A stretch of 8,103 bases of DNA from Prevotellaceae bacterium (GCA_031289385.1 JAITPP010000077.1:1-8103), one strand, 5' to 3'. Shown: positions 1 through 6,148, numbered from the stretch's first letter. Notes: generated by a model not told the origin, from the letters alone. A program made the numbers and translations.

Positions 1-112
1 GTATTTAGTATTTAGTATTTAGTATTTGGTATTTAGTATTTAGTATTTGGTATTTAGTATTTAGTATTTGGTATTTAGTATTTAGTATTTGGTATTTAGT
101 ATTTGGTATTTA
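1..112. repeat. 16-copy heptamer tandem array (GTATTTA/GTATTTG)
   Basis: Sixteen uninterrupted 7-bp units run from the window edge. Each is GTATTTA or GTATTTG, differing only at the last base. The order is A A A G A A G A A G A A G A G A, so most of the array has a 21-bp higher-order period (A-A-G). The array may extend left of the window. No gene is seen on either strand. Confidence 0.95.
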
Positions 113-113
113 G

Positions 114-153
114 AAAGTTAAGAGTTATTATATAATTTTTAACTTTTTTGTTT
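114..153 (+). terminator. possible AT-rich hairpin with T-run
   Basis: AAAGTTAA (114-121) and TTAACTTT (139-146) form a perfect 8-bp stem. A further TTAT/ATAA pairing lies inside the 17-nt loop, and a T-rich stretch follows. It could end a plus-strand transcript arriving from left of the window. The stem has one G-C pair, so it would be weak and may be chance in such AT-rich DNA. Confidence 0.25.
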
Positions 154-250
154 TTGATTTTTGTTTCTTGTTTCTTTGTTCTTGATTCTTTGTTCTTGAT
201 TCTTTGTTCTTGATTCTTTGTTCTTGCTTCTTTGTTCTTGTTTCTTTCCC
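154..250. repeat. 14-bp tandem array (TTGATTCTTTGTTC type)
   Basis: About seven head-to-tail 14-bp units. Three are exactly TTGATTCTTTGTTC (182-195, 196-209, 210-223). Flanking units differ at the fourth base (TTGTTTC..., TTGCTTC...) or are degenerate (154-167, 238-250). Each unit is two related heptamers, so the basic step is again 7 bp. The plus strand is almost free of A, a strong strand asymmetry. Confidence 0.9.
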
Positions 251-251
251 T

Positions 252-286
252 CAAAGTTCGCAAAGTTTTTCGCAAAGAACGCAAAG
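252..286. repeat. interspersed CGCAAAG words
   Basis: CAAAG at 252-256 is followed by three CGCAAAG heptamers (259-265, 271-277, 280-286) separated by T-rich or AA spacers. Similar CGCAAAG-rich intergenic strings are, from memory, common between genes of environmental Bacteroidota. Function unknown. Confidence 0.7.
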
Positions 287-304
287 GTTTTTTATTTGCA
301 AAAA

Positions 305-416
305 CGTAATTCGTAATTGATTTCGTAATTCGTAATTGATTTCGTAATTCGTAATTCGTAATTTCGTAATTCGTAATTGATTTCGTAATTCGTAATTGTT
401 TTTTCAATTCGTAATT
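305..416. repeat. 12-copy CGTAATT array with GATTT spacers
   Basis: Twelve exact CGTAATT heptamers start at 305, 312, 324, 331, 343, 350, 357, 365, 372, 384, 391 and 410. Pairs of heptamers are separated by GATTT, giving a 19-bp higher-order unit in several places. The last copy ends 10 bp before the predicted -7 element of the downstream operon, so the array covers the expected -33 region. An apparent lysine- and asparagine-rich minus-strand reading frame here only translates the repeats. Confidence 0.93.
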
Positions 417-426
417 GTTTTTTTAT

Positions 427-434
427 TAATTTTG
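427..434 (+). promoter_or_regulatory. putative Bacteroidota -7 promoter element (TAATTTTG)
   Basis: TAATTTTG matches the TAnnTTTG -7 consensus of Bacteroidota primary sigma promoters. It lies 18 bp before the ATG at 453, leaving a leader of roughly a dozen bases. No good TTTG -33 box lies at the usual spacing, because that region is the CGTAATT array. It would serve the exonuclease/methyltransferase/L,D-transpeptidase operon. Confidence 0.5.
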
Positions 435-452
435 TATAAAATATACGTTTTA

Positions 453-1049
453 ATGTTTACAGAAAATATAAAAAATGAAGATGTAAATTTACTTGAATGT
501 CGTTCTTTTGAAGGTGAGATAATACTTGTAGATACATTGCAAAAACTTGATGAAGCAGCAGAATATCTGCAAATTCAATCGCTCATAGGATTTGATGCCG
601 AAGCCCGTCCTCGATTTACAAAAGGCTCGAAACGGCATATCGCTCTTTTACAATTAGCCACCAACGACAGGGCTTTTCTTATGCGCATAGATATTATCGG
701 ACTGCAACAACCGATTATAGATATTTTTGAAAATAAGAATATCACAAAAATAGGTTCGGGAATTACCGACGATATGCGAGCATTAAAAAAAATAAAACAT
801 TTTAATCCCGCCTGTTTTATTGATTTACAACAATATACAAATCAGTATGGAATAAAAGATAACAGTTTGAAAAAAATTGCGGCAATAGTACTTGGTTTCA
901 GAATATCAAAATCGCAACGTTTATCGAATTGGGAAAAAGACGAATACACTAATGCACAAAAACTATATGCAGCAACAGATGCGTGGGCTTGTTTTAAAAT
1001 ATATCAAAAATTAAATAAAACAAAAATTTTGATTCCAAATTATGTATAA
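453..1049 (+). CDS. DEDDy-type 3'-5' exonuclease domain protein (RNase D/WRN-exo-like)
   Basis: A 198-residue protein that is essentially one 3'-5' exonuclease domain of the DnaQ-like superfamily, expected to remove nucleotides from nucleic-acid 3' ends with two metal ions. All catalytic motifs are visible: Exo I GFDAEARP (D48, E50), Exo II IGSGITDDMRAL (D107 probable), and Exo III YAATD (Y172, D176), which makes it the DEDDy subtype. An SNWE motif lies at 158-161, as is usual in this group. No HRDC domain follows, unlike full RNase D. I chose the ATG at 453. The frame is open back to a TTG at 396, but those codons lie in repeats and upstream of the promoter match. The 3' end overlaps the next gene by 8 bp, suggesting translational coupling and a shared RNA-related role. 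Whether the substrate is RNA or DNA cannot be told. Confidence 0.9.
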   Translation: MFTENIKNEDVNLLECRSFEGEIILVDTLQKLDEAAEYLQIQSLIGFDAEARPRFTKGSKRHIALLQLATNDRAFLMRIDIIGLQQPIIDIFENKNITKIGSGITDDMRALKKIKHFNPACFIDLQQYTNQYGIKDNSLKKIAAIVLGFRISKSQRLSNWEKDEYTNAQKLYAATDAWACFKIYQKLNKTKILIPNYV

Positions 1050-2232
1050 ACAAATAATATTAAAACCAAATCGAGACGAATCGCTAAAACGTTTTCATAC
1101 TTGGATTTTTTCGGGCGCTATTGCAAAATTTTCCGAAAAACCCAACGAGGGCGAAACCGTTGATATACTCACTCACGATAATAAATTTATAGCACGCGGA
1201 CATTATCAAACAGGCTCTATCGCTTGCCGAATATTGACTTTTGAAGATGAAAAAATTGATAAAAATTTTTGGACAAAACGAATATTCGACGCATACGCAT
1301 TGCGCCAAAAATTAGGACTTGCAAACAACGCGCACACTACCGCATATCGCTTGGTACACGGCGAAGGCGATATGTTGTCGGGACTGATTATTGATATTTA
1401 CGGAAAAACGGCTGTAATGCAGGCGCACTCGGCAGGAATGTTTTTTGAACGCCAAACAATATGCGAAACATTGATAGAAATATTTGGAAATAAACTCGCC
1501 GCCGTTTACGATAAAAGTTCGGCAACCGCACAGTTTAACGCAGATACAAACGTTGCCGATCAATATCTTTTCGGAAATAAAAGTCAAAACGAAGAAATTA
1601 TATTGGAACACGGAAATAAATTTTTGATTGACTGGGAAGAAGGACAAAAAACAGGATTTTTTCTCGACCAACGCGAAAACCGCAAACTGTTACAGCAATA
1701 TACGCACAATGCTTTGGTACTTAATACGTTTTGTTATACCGGCGGATTTTCGGTATCGGCATTTCGCGGAGGTGCAAATCTTGTTCATTCGGTGGACAGT
1801 TCGCAAAAAGCGATTGAATTAACACAAAAAAATATCGAACTTAATTTCGGAAAAAATGCAAATCATCAGACATTTACGGATGATACATTTTCGTTTATGC
1901 GAAACGTCGAAGATAATTTTTACGACGTAATAATTCTTGACCCGCCGGCATTTGCAAAACACAATTCGGCGCAAAAAAACGCACTGCAAGCCTACAAACG
2001 TCTGAATGTTGCAGCATTAACAAAAATAAAATCAAAAGGAATTTTGTTTACATTCAGTTGCTCGCAGGCTGTTGATAAAATAAATTTTCGGAATGCGGTA
2101 TTTTCGGCAGCAGCAATAAGCAAACGCAATGTTCGTATTTTGCACCAACTTACGCAGCCTGCCGATCATCCTGTGAATATTTATCATCCCGAAGGAGAAT
2201 ATCTGAAAGGACTTGTACTTTACGTAGAATAA
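1042..2232 (+). CDS. rlmI: RlmI-type class I SAM-dependent rRNA (cytosine-C5) methyltransferase
   Basis: A 396-residue protein with the RlmI layout: an N-terminal PUA-like RNA-binding domain (about residues 1-75), a linking domain containing YRLVHGEGDMLSGL (102-115), and a Rossmann methyltransferase domain from about 195. Family signatures include GQKTGFFLDQRENR (201-214), the SAM-binding NTFCYTGGFS (228-237), VDSS (251-254), LDPPAF (299-304), and SCS (339-341), whose Cys340 is the probable catalytic nucleophile. DHPVN and EYLKGL close the protein. E. coli RlmI makes m5C1962 in 23S rRNA and has the same length. The same target is inferred here, not shown. The ATG at 1042 sits inside the 3' end of the exonuclease gene. 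No Shine-Dalgarno sequence is visible, as is normal for Bacteroidota. The L,D-transpeptidase gene follows after 12 bp. Confidence 0.93.
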   Translation: MYKQIILKPNRDESLKRFHTWIFSGAIAKFSEKPNEGETVDILTHDNKFIARGHYQTGSIACRILTFEDEKIDKNFWTKRIFDAYALRQKLGLANNAHTTAYRLVHGEGDMLSGLIIDIYGKTAVMQAHSAGMFFERQTICETLIEIFGNKLAAVYDKSSATAQFNADTNVADQYLFGNKSQNEEIILEHGNKFLIDWEEGQKTGFFLDQRENRKLLQQYTHNALVLNTFCYTGGFSVSAFRGGANLVHSVDSSQKAIELTQKNIELNFGKNANHQTFTDDTFSFMRNVEDNFYDVIILDPPAFAKHNSAQKNALQAYKRLNVAALTKIKSKGILFTFSCSQAVDKINFRNAVFSAAAISKRNVRILHQLTQPADHPVNIYHPEGEYLKGLVLYVE

Positions 2233-2244
2233 AAATATAATATT

Positions 2245-2733
2245 ATGAAAAAAATATTTATGCTCGCCATTGCGACAATAATAACGTTCAACGTTTTTGC
2301 TCAGGATTCGTTTATTGTAATATCAAAACAAGATATGAAACTGCGGCGATACAGCCTTACGGGAAACGTTCTTGAAGAATATCCGATTGCCTGCGGACGC
2401 AATTACGGCAACAAAAAGAAACGCGGCGACAACAAAACTCCCGAAGGTGTTTTCACAATTCAGCAAATACAAAACGCCTCAACATGGACACATGATTTTG
2501 GCGATGGAAAAGGGCAGATAAAAGGCGCTTACGGACATTATTTTGTTCGGCTAAAAACGGGATTTCAAGGAATAGGAATTCACGGAACACACGCCCCCGA
2601 ATCAATAGGAACGCGGGCAACAGAAGGCTGTATTCGACTGCGAAACGAAGATTTACTGAAACTTATAAAAAACCTTCAACCCTCGATGGTAGTAATCATA
2701 ACAACATCAAAAGAAGATTCAAAAGTTGAATGA
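2245..2733 (+). CDS. secreted L,D-transpeptidase (YkuD domain)
   Basis: A 162-residue exported protein consisting of a signal peptide (positive MKK, hydrophobic core, NVFAQ near residue 20) and one YkuD domain. Such enzymes form 3-3 cross-links in peptidoglycan or attach proteins to it, acting in the periplasm. The active-site block is complete: IHGT (112-115, His113), S120, G122, and GCIRL (128-132) with catalytic Cys129 and Arg131. GDNKTPEGVF (61-70) is the conserved N-terminal strand motif. No LysM or other wall-binding domain is present, so this is a minimal form. It is the third gene of the likely operon, starting 12 bp after the methyltransferase. The role may be cross-linking, or the carboxypeptidase-like trimming seen in some YkuD proteins. 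The sequence does not decide. Confidence 0.92.
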   Translation: MKKIFMLAIATIITFNVFAQDSFIVISKQDMKLRRYSLTGNVLEEYPIACGRNYGNKKKRGDNKTPEGVFTIQQIQNASTWTHDFGDGKGQIKGAYGHYFVRLKTGFQGIGIHGTHAPESIGTRATEGCIRLRNEDLLKLIKNLQPSMVVIITTSKEDSKVE

Positions 2734-2745
2734 TGTTTTTTGTTG
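2717..2745 (+). terminator. weak hairpin plus T-run at operon end
   Basis: ATTCAA (2717-2722) and TTGAAT (2726-2731) pair around a 3-nt loop across the stop codon of the L,D-transpeptidase gene. GATG and a six-T run follow. The stem is short and AT-rich, so this is only a candidate terminator for the plus-strand operon. Confidence 0.3.
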
Positions 2746-2909
2746 ATGTGTTGATGTGTTGATTTGTTTAGTTGTTTAATTGTTGATTTGTTTAGTTGTT
2801 GATTTGCTTATTTGTTGATTTGTTTAACTGTTGATTTGTTGATTTGTTTAATTGTTGATTTGTTGATTTGTTTAATTGTTTAATTGTTTAATTGTTGATT
2901 TGTTGATTT
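2742..2909. repeat. 21-copy octamer array (GTTGATTT/GTTTAATT)
   Basis: In strict 8-bp register, 21 units run from 2742 to 2909. Most are GTTGATTT or GTTTAATT, with variants GTTGATGT (first two), GTTTAGTT, GCTTATTT and GTTTAACT. The start lies 8 bp after the stop codon of the L,D-transpeptidase gene. A single GTTGATTT also sits 7 bp after the thioredoxin-like gene (4106-4113). No gene is seen on either strand. Confidence 0.93.
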
Positions 2910-2971
2910 GTAGTTGTATATGCACTAACGCAAATTAACTTCTTCTAACTTCTTAACTTCTATAACTTCTT
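2900..2971. repeat. 72-bp perfect direct repeat, copy 1
   Basis: Bases 2900-2971 are identical to 3048-3119, offset 148 bp. The copy contains the end of the octamer array, a unique-looking stretch (TATATGCACTAACGCAAATT, 2917-2936), and an AACTTC-rich tail. It flanks the TTGGYTC array on the left. Confidence 0.95.
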
Positions 2972-3039
2972 GGCTCTTGGTTCTTGGCTCTTGGTTCTTG
3001 GCTCTTGGTTCTTGGTTCTTGGCTCTTGGTTCTTGGCTC
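2970..3039. repeat. 10-copy heptamer array (TTGGCTC/TTGGTTC)
   Basis: Ten perfect 7-bp units, each TTGGCTC or TTGGTTC and differing only at the fifth base. They mostly alternate (C T C T C T T C T C), giving a 14-bp higher-order period. The array lies between the two copies of the 72-bp direct repeat. Confidence 0.95.
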
Positions 3040-3047
3040 TTGCATAA

Positions 3048-3119
3048 TTGTTGATTTGTAGTTGTATATGCACTAACGCAAATTAACTTCTTCTAACTTC
3101 TTAACTTCTATAACTTCTT
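3048..3119. repeat. 72-bp perfect direct repeat, copy 2
   Basis: Identical to 2900-2971. It is preceded by TTGCATAATTG (3040-3050), and nearly the same word plus CTGATTTG recurs just after the copy (3126-3143). The duplicated unit therefore probably began repeating a third time. Bases 3120-3208 hold only AACTT-type words and T-runs up to the TPR gene. Confidence 0.95.
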
Positions 3120-3150
3120 TGTTTTTGCATAATTGCTGATTTGAAAAAAT

Positions 3151-3196
3151 CTTTCTAACTTTCTAAACTTGACGAACTTTATAACTTTATAGACTT
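3151..3196. repeat. AACTT-type degenerate repeat
   Basis: Successive CTAACTTT, CTAAACTT, GACGAACTTT, ATAACTTT and ATAGACTTC words occur with a step of about 8-10 bases. A closely similar series lies at 4158-4193 and an AACTTC version at 2936-2971. No coding potential is seen. Confidence 0.6.
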
Positions 3197-3208
3197 CTTC
3201 TTTTTTTG

Positions 3209-3472
3209 CTACGGATTAATCAAATCGGTATTTCGGTAAGCAAGAATTTCGTTAAGTATTTCAATTGCAATAGCGGCTTCGCTTTGTGAATTTAATTTCA
3301 ATGCTTTATAATAATCGTTTAACGCATCGCCAAACAAATTCATTTTGCGATAAATGTTGCCACGCAAATAATAAGCGTTATCATCATTAGGATTGAGTGC
3401 AATATATTCATTAAGAATTATTAATGAATTTTCGTAATCGTGAATATCAATATCTGTTAAATTTTGTATCAT
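3209..3472 (-). CDS. small tetratricopeptide-repeat protein
   Basis: An 87-residue protein without signal peptide or membrane segment, built from about two helix-turn-helix TPR units. The clearest is around residues 28-62, with the conserved pattern AYYLRGNIYRKM...FGDALNDYYKALKLN. TPR units bind peptides or other proteins. The partner is unknown. Small TPR proteins of this length and shape, beginning MIQ..., are familiar from Bacteroidales genomes (from memory). The gene is divergent from the thioredoxin-like gene across a 59-bp spacer. A TAATTTTG element reading leftward at 3514-3521 is a good promoter candidate. A function in protein folding or export alongside the thioredoxin-like protein would be speculation. 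Confidence 0.85.
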   Translation of the reverse strand: MIQNLTDIDIHDYENSLIILNEYIALNPNDDNAYYLRGNIYRKMNLFGDALNDYYKALKLNSQSEAAIAIEILNEILAYRNTDLINP

Positions 3473-3498
3473 TTTCTGTTTTTTTTGAAAAAATATTA

Positions 3499-3506
3499 TA
3501 TCTTTG
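3499..3506 (+). promoter_or_regulatory. putative -7 element (TATCTTTG) for the thioredoxin-like gene
   Basis: TATCTTTG fits TAnnTTTG. It lies 25 bp upstream of the ATG at 3532, giving an expected leader of about 18-20 nt. Its position, facing away from the minus-strand element at 3514-3521, places the two predicted start sites within about ten bases of each other. Confidence 0.6.
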
Positions 3507-3513
3507 TTGCTTA

Positions 3514-3521
3514 CAAAATTA
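3514..3521 (-). promoter_or_regulatory. putative -7 element (TAATTTTG, minus strand) for the TPR gene
   Basis: CAAAATTA on the plus strand reads TAATTTTG on the minus strand, a TAnnTTTG match. The predicted start near 3507 gives a leader of about 35 nt to the ATG at 3472. Only 7 bp separate it from the opposite promoter's element. Confidence 0.5.
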
Positions 3522-3531
3522 TAAAGAAATT

Positions 3532-4098
3532 ATGAAAAAGCAAATATTTTTATGTGTTGTAATGCTGCTTGCAGGTTACACACTTATAGCACAGGAAAAA
3601 TCAAATGCCGATGCACCAAAAATTAAATGGTACACCGCAAACGAGGCTTTTGAACTTCAAAAAAAGACGCCAAAAAAAATACTTATGGACGTTTATACCG
3701 ATTGGTGCGGCTGGTGCAAACGAATGGATGCTTCAACATTTACAAATGCTGCGGTTGTTGATTATCTCAACAAATACTACTATTGCGTAAAATTTAATGC
3801 CGAAGGTAAAGAAACCGTAAACCTTAGCGGCAACGCATTTACAAACGACGGCAAATACGGAAAAGCACACTCGTTTGCTGTTGCAGTTTTGCAAGGCAAA
3901 ATGAGTTATCCGTCGATTGCATATTTCGACGAAAAATCGCAGTTAATTACAGCAGTTGCAGGCTATCTCACACCCGAACAAATTTTGCCGATACTCACAT
4001 ATTTCGGCGAAGATAGTTACAAAACAAAAGATTATCAGACATTCTCAACCGAGTACGAAAAACAGCAAAAAACCGTTACCCTTACCAAAGGAAATTGA
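3532..4098 (+). CDS. exported thioredoxin-family protein (CGWC)
   Basis: A 188-residue protein with a signal peptide (MKKQ, hydrophobic core, LIAQ near residue 21) and one thioredoxin fold. The redox motif WCGWC (58-62, Cys59/Cys62) follows a DVYTDW strand, and the cis-proline is in SYPSIA (Pro127). The sequence pattern resembles the Thioredoxin_7/DUF255-like group rather than classic TrxA. It should act as a periplasmic thiol-disulfide reductase or isomerase. Partners cannot be read from the context. I chose the ATG at 3532, not in-frame codons upstream to 3424, because the signal peptide begins there, a -7 element precedes it, and the upstream codons overlap the TPR gene. The tail after about residue 160 is polar and looks extended. 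It converges on trmD across 97 bp. Confidence 0.9.
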   Translation: MKKQIFLCVVMLLAGYTLIAQEKSNADAPKIKWYTANEAFELQKKTPKKILMDVYTDWCGWCKRMDASTFTNAAVVDYLNKYYYCVKFNAEGKETVNLSGNAFTNDGKYGKAHSFAVAVLQGKMSYPSIAYFDEKSQLITAVAGYLTPEQILPILTYFGEDSYKTKDYQTFSTEYEKQQKTVTLTKGN

Positions 4099-4120
4099 TT
4101 TTTTTGTTGATTTGATAAAG

Positions 4121-4193
4121 CACGCAGATGAACGGATTTACGCAGATTTTTTTAATCTTCATAACTTTAAAAACTTTATAACTTGACAAACTT
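4121..4193. repeat. intergenic ACGCAGAT pair and AACTTT repeat
   Basis: Two ACGCAGAT words (4122-4129 and 4140-4147) 18 bp apart are followed by a T-run. A series of ATAACTTT, AAAACTTT, ATAACTT and AAACTT words then matches the repeat at 3151-3196. ACGCAGAT-rich strings are, from memory, widespread between genes of environmental bacteria. No clear terminator separates the convergent genes. Confidence 0.6.
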
Positions 4194-4195
4194 AA

Positions 4196-4879
4196 TCATT
4201 CCTCGTCGTCAAGCATTTCGGGGCGTAAAAGTTTTGTGCGCAATATGGATTGTTCTTCTTGCCATTCGGCAATTTTTTTAGGGTTTCCCGATAATAATAC
4301 TTCCGGCACTTTCCAGCCGTTAAATTCTGACGGGCGGGTATATACGGGCGGTGCGAGCAAGCCGTCTTGAAACGAGTCGGTGAGAGCCGAAGTTTCATCT
4401 GAAATTGCGCCGGGAATAATTCGCACAATAGAATCAATAATAACCGCTGCCGCCAATTCTCCGCCCGAAAGTACATAGTCGCCGATTGAAATTTCGAGAG
4501 TGATTAGATGTTCGCGAATGCGATGGTCGATTCCCTTAAAATGTCCGCAAAGAATTATTATATTTTCTTTTGTTGATAAGCGGTTTGCTTCGCGCTGAGT
4601 AAATTTTTGTCCGTCGGGCGACATATAAATTATTTCGTCGTAATTGCGTTGTTTTTTCAAATCGTTTATCATGTTAAAAACAGGTTCAATCATAAGTACC
4701 ATACCAGAATCGCCGCCAAAAGAATAATCATCAACCTGACGATAATTTCCTTTTCCGTAATCGTGAATATTATGAACGTAAATATCCACAACGTTTTTGT
4801 CGCGGGCGCGTTTCACAATCGAGTGATTTAACGGGCTTTCCATCAATTCGGGCACTACTGTAAGTATATCAATTCGCAT
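4196..4879 (-). CDS. trmD: tRNA (guanine-37-N1)-methyltransferase TrmD
   Basis: A 227-residue SPOUT-class enzyme that methylates N1 of G37 next to the anticodon, using SAM and preventing +1 frameshifting. The family marks are present in order: the start MRIDILTVVPE, DDYSFGGDSGMV (50-61), CGHFKGIDHR (111-120) and SIGDYVLSGGEL (131-142), which form the trefoil-knot SAM site, then Arg153, TDSF with probable catalytic Asp168, and TRPSEFNGWKVPEVLLSGN (181-199). Numbering is one less than the E. coli catalytic pair R154/D169. The length is normal for Bacteroidota, whose C-terminal tail is shorter than that of E. coli. It stands alone here, without the rpsP-rimM-rplS neighbours of many bacteria. A minus-strand TAAATTTG lies just upstream. 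Confidence 0.98.
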   Translation of the reverse strand: MRIDILTVVPELMESPLNHSIVKRARDKNVVDIYVHNIHDYGKGNYRQVDDYSFGGDSGMVLMIEPVFNMINDLKKQRNYDEIIYMSPDGQKFTQREANRLSTKENIIILCGHFKGIDHRIREHLITLEISIGDYVLSGGELAAAVIIDSIVRIIPGAISDETSALTDSFQDGLLAPPVYTRPSEFNGWKVPEVLLSGNPKKIAEWQEEQSILRTKLLRPEMLDDEE

Positions 4880-4897
4880 AGTTTAAAATTATTGCGA

Positions 4898-4905
4898 CAA
4901 ATTTA
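4898..4905 (-). promoter_or_regulatory. putative -7 element (TAAATTTG, minus strand) for trmD
   Basis: CAAATTTA on the plus strand reads TAAATTTG on the minus strand, matching TAnnTTTG. It lies 18 bp before the trmD start codon, the same spacing as the element before the exonuclease gene. No convincing -33 box is seen. Confidence 0.5.
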
Positions 4906-4949
4906 CATGAAATATTTTGAAATTTTAAAGGTACAATGGAAAATGTTAT

Positions 4950-5016
4950 AGAAAAAAAGAAAAAAGAGAAACTTTACGCCTTTTCAAATTATTAGAAAAG
5001 TAAAAAAGTTTCTCTT
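4950..5016 (-). terminator. two-tier hairpin terminator after the susD-like gene
   Basis: AAGAGAAACTTT (4964-4975) and AAAGTTTCTCTT (5005-5016) form a perfect 12-bp stem. Inside it, CTTTTC (4980-4985) and GAAAAG (4995-5000) form a second 6-bp stem with a 9-nt loop. Four unpaired bases lie on each side between the tiers. Read on the minus strand, TTTTTCTTTTTTTC follows, fitting an intrinsic terminator about 40 bp after the susD-like stop. The plus side is also T-rich (TTATTTTATT), so it could work both ways. Confidence 0.75.
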
Positions 5017-5056
5017 ATTTTATTAAATTTTGAACTATTAAATAAATGAAGTTCAA

Positions 5057-6148
5057 TTATTTATTTGCAGGATGCGGACCTTCTGTTCTGCGTTTGTCCC
5101 AAAACATTGGAGTGTAATAATTATTTGTACCATCTTCCAGCCTGCTTACTGCGTTATCAAAATTTGCTTTGTTCAATGTACTTTCGTTGGTAGGATATTT
5201 TACTCGTGCCACAATAAGTCCTTTGGTATCCGAAAGAGTTGTAAATTTAAGTTCTTCATTTGTTGCGCTTAAAGTAGATATTTCATTTGGTTGCAATAAT
5301 TGAGTAGGATAGCCTGTGCGGCGAATTTCCGTCCATGCTTCCATGCCATTCATGTACAAGTCGATATATTTTTGCAAAGCAACTGCCTCTGCATCTACGT
5401 TTTGACTTACATTATCTACATAATCATCAACATCGCTGTCAGATAATGATACACCGTCCAATCCAGCCCAATATCTGAGCGAAGCCTCTACGCCTTCAGC
5501 ATATTCGGGTACAGTAAATCCGTTGTATTCGCTAATAATGAACTGTACTTCGGCGTATGTTAAGAGCGGTACGGGAAAATCGGGTGCTAATACTACCGGA
5601 GGCTCAGCATAGATATTGGGTGCAAGATTACGAAATGCTGCTGCCATACTTGCCGAAGGAATACCGTAAGGAATGCCTACGTATTGCCCGTTGCGCGGAG
5701 TTGTATATATTGATAAGCGCGGGTCAACAACACTTGTCCATGGATGGTTTTTGCCGTTTAATGTATCGGGTTGTCCTTTCAAAATATCTATAAATGAGCG
5801 AGTGAGAGTAAAGTCATTTCGAGCAGAAACAAAGAAACCTTCATAAAAATAACAGTGTTCGGGCGATGTTCCATAGTGATATGCAGCCACGTCATCATTA
5901 CTTTCGAACACGCCGCTTGCCAATGCCTCTGCTATATAATCTTTCCATTTAGAGCCTGCAACTTTGGATGTATGGATTGCTAAACGCAGTTTTAACGAAT
6001 TTGCAAATTTTTTCCATTTTGAAGCATCACCGAAATAAATTCTGTCGCCACCAACAAATGCAACGTCCGACTCATCAATCAAATCGGAGGCTTCCGTCAA
6101 TTCGTTAATTAATTCATCATAAATTGTTTCTTGGTCATCATATTTTGG
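5057..6148 (-). pseudogene. SusD/RagB-like outer-membrane nutrient-binding lipoprotein, 5'-truncated
   Basis: About 363 C-terminal residues of a SusD-type protein, the surface lipoprotein that captures glycans or peptides for a SusC TonB-dependent porin. The pattern fits the SusD-like_2/RagB group: PKYDDQETIYDELINEL near the break, KWKKFANSLKLRLA (about 5978-6019), LLTYAEVQFIISE (about 5530-5570), MNGMEAWTEIRRTGYP and a C-terminal YYTPMFWDKRR. Family members usually have about 480-530 residues, so the N-terminal 120-150, with the lipoprotein signal and Cys, are missing. The frame stays open to an ATG at 6229, but residues upstream of PKYDD are the antisense of a transposase gene and carry no signal peptide. 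No susC lies in the window. A terminator follows at 4950-5016. It is almost certainly non-functional as it stands, unless the junction is an assembly error. Confidence 0.85.

Noticed and set aside
96..407. Minus-strand lysine-, asparagine- and threonine-rich reading frame of 103 codons
   Set aside because: It translates the tandem repeats and nothing else. The repetitive residues follow the 7/14-bp words, and there is no promoter or family resemblance.
396..452. Extension of the exonuclease start to TTG 396, giving a hydrophobic N-terminus
   Set aside because: The extra residues come from the CGTAATT array and T-run and overlap the predicted promoter. The conserved domain fits the ATG at 453.
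1..3119. CRISPR array
   Set aside because: Units are 7-14 bp and contiguous, without unique 30-40 bp spacers, and no cas genes are present.
3424..3531. Extension of the thioredoxin-like gene upstream to 3424
   Set aside because: It would overlap the TPR gene and its promoter and would bury the signal peptide that starts at 3532.
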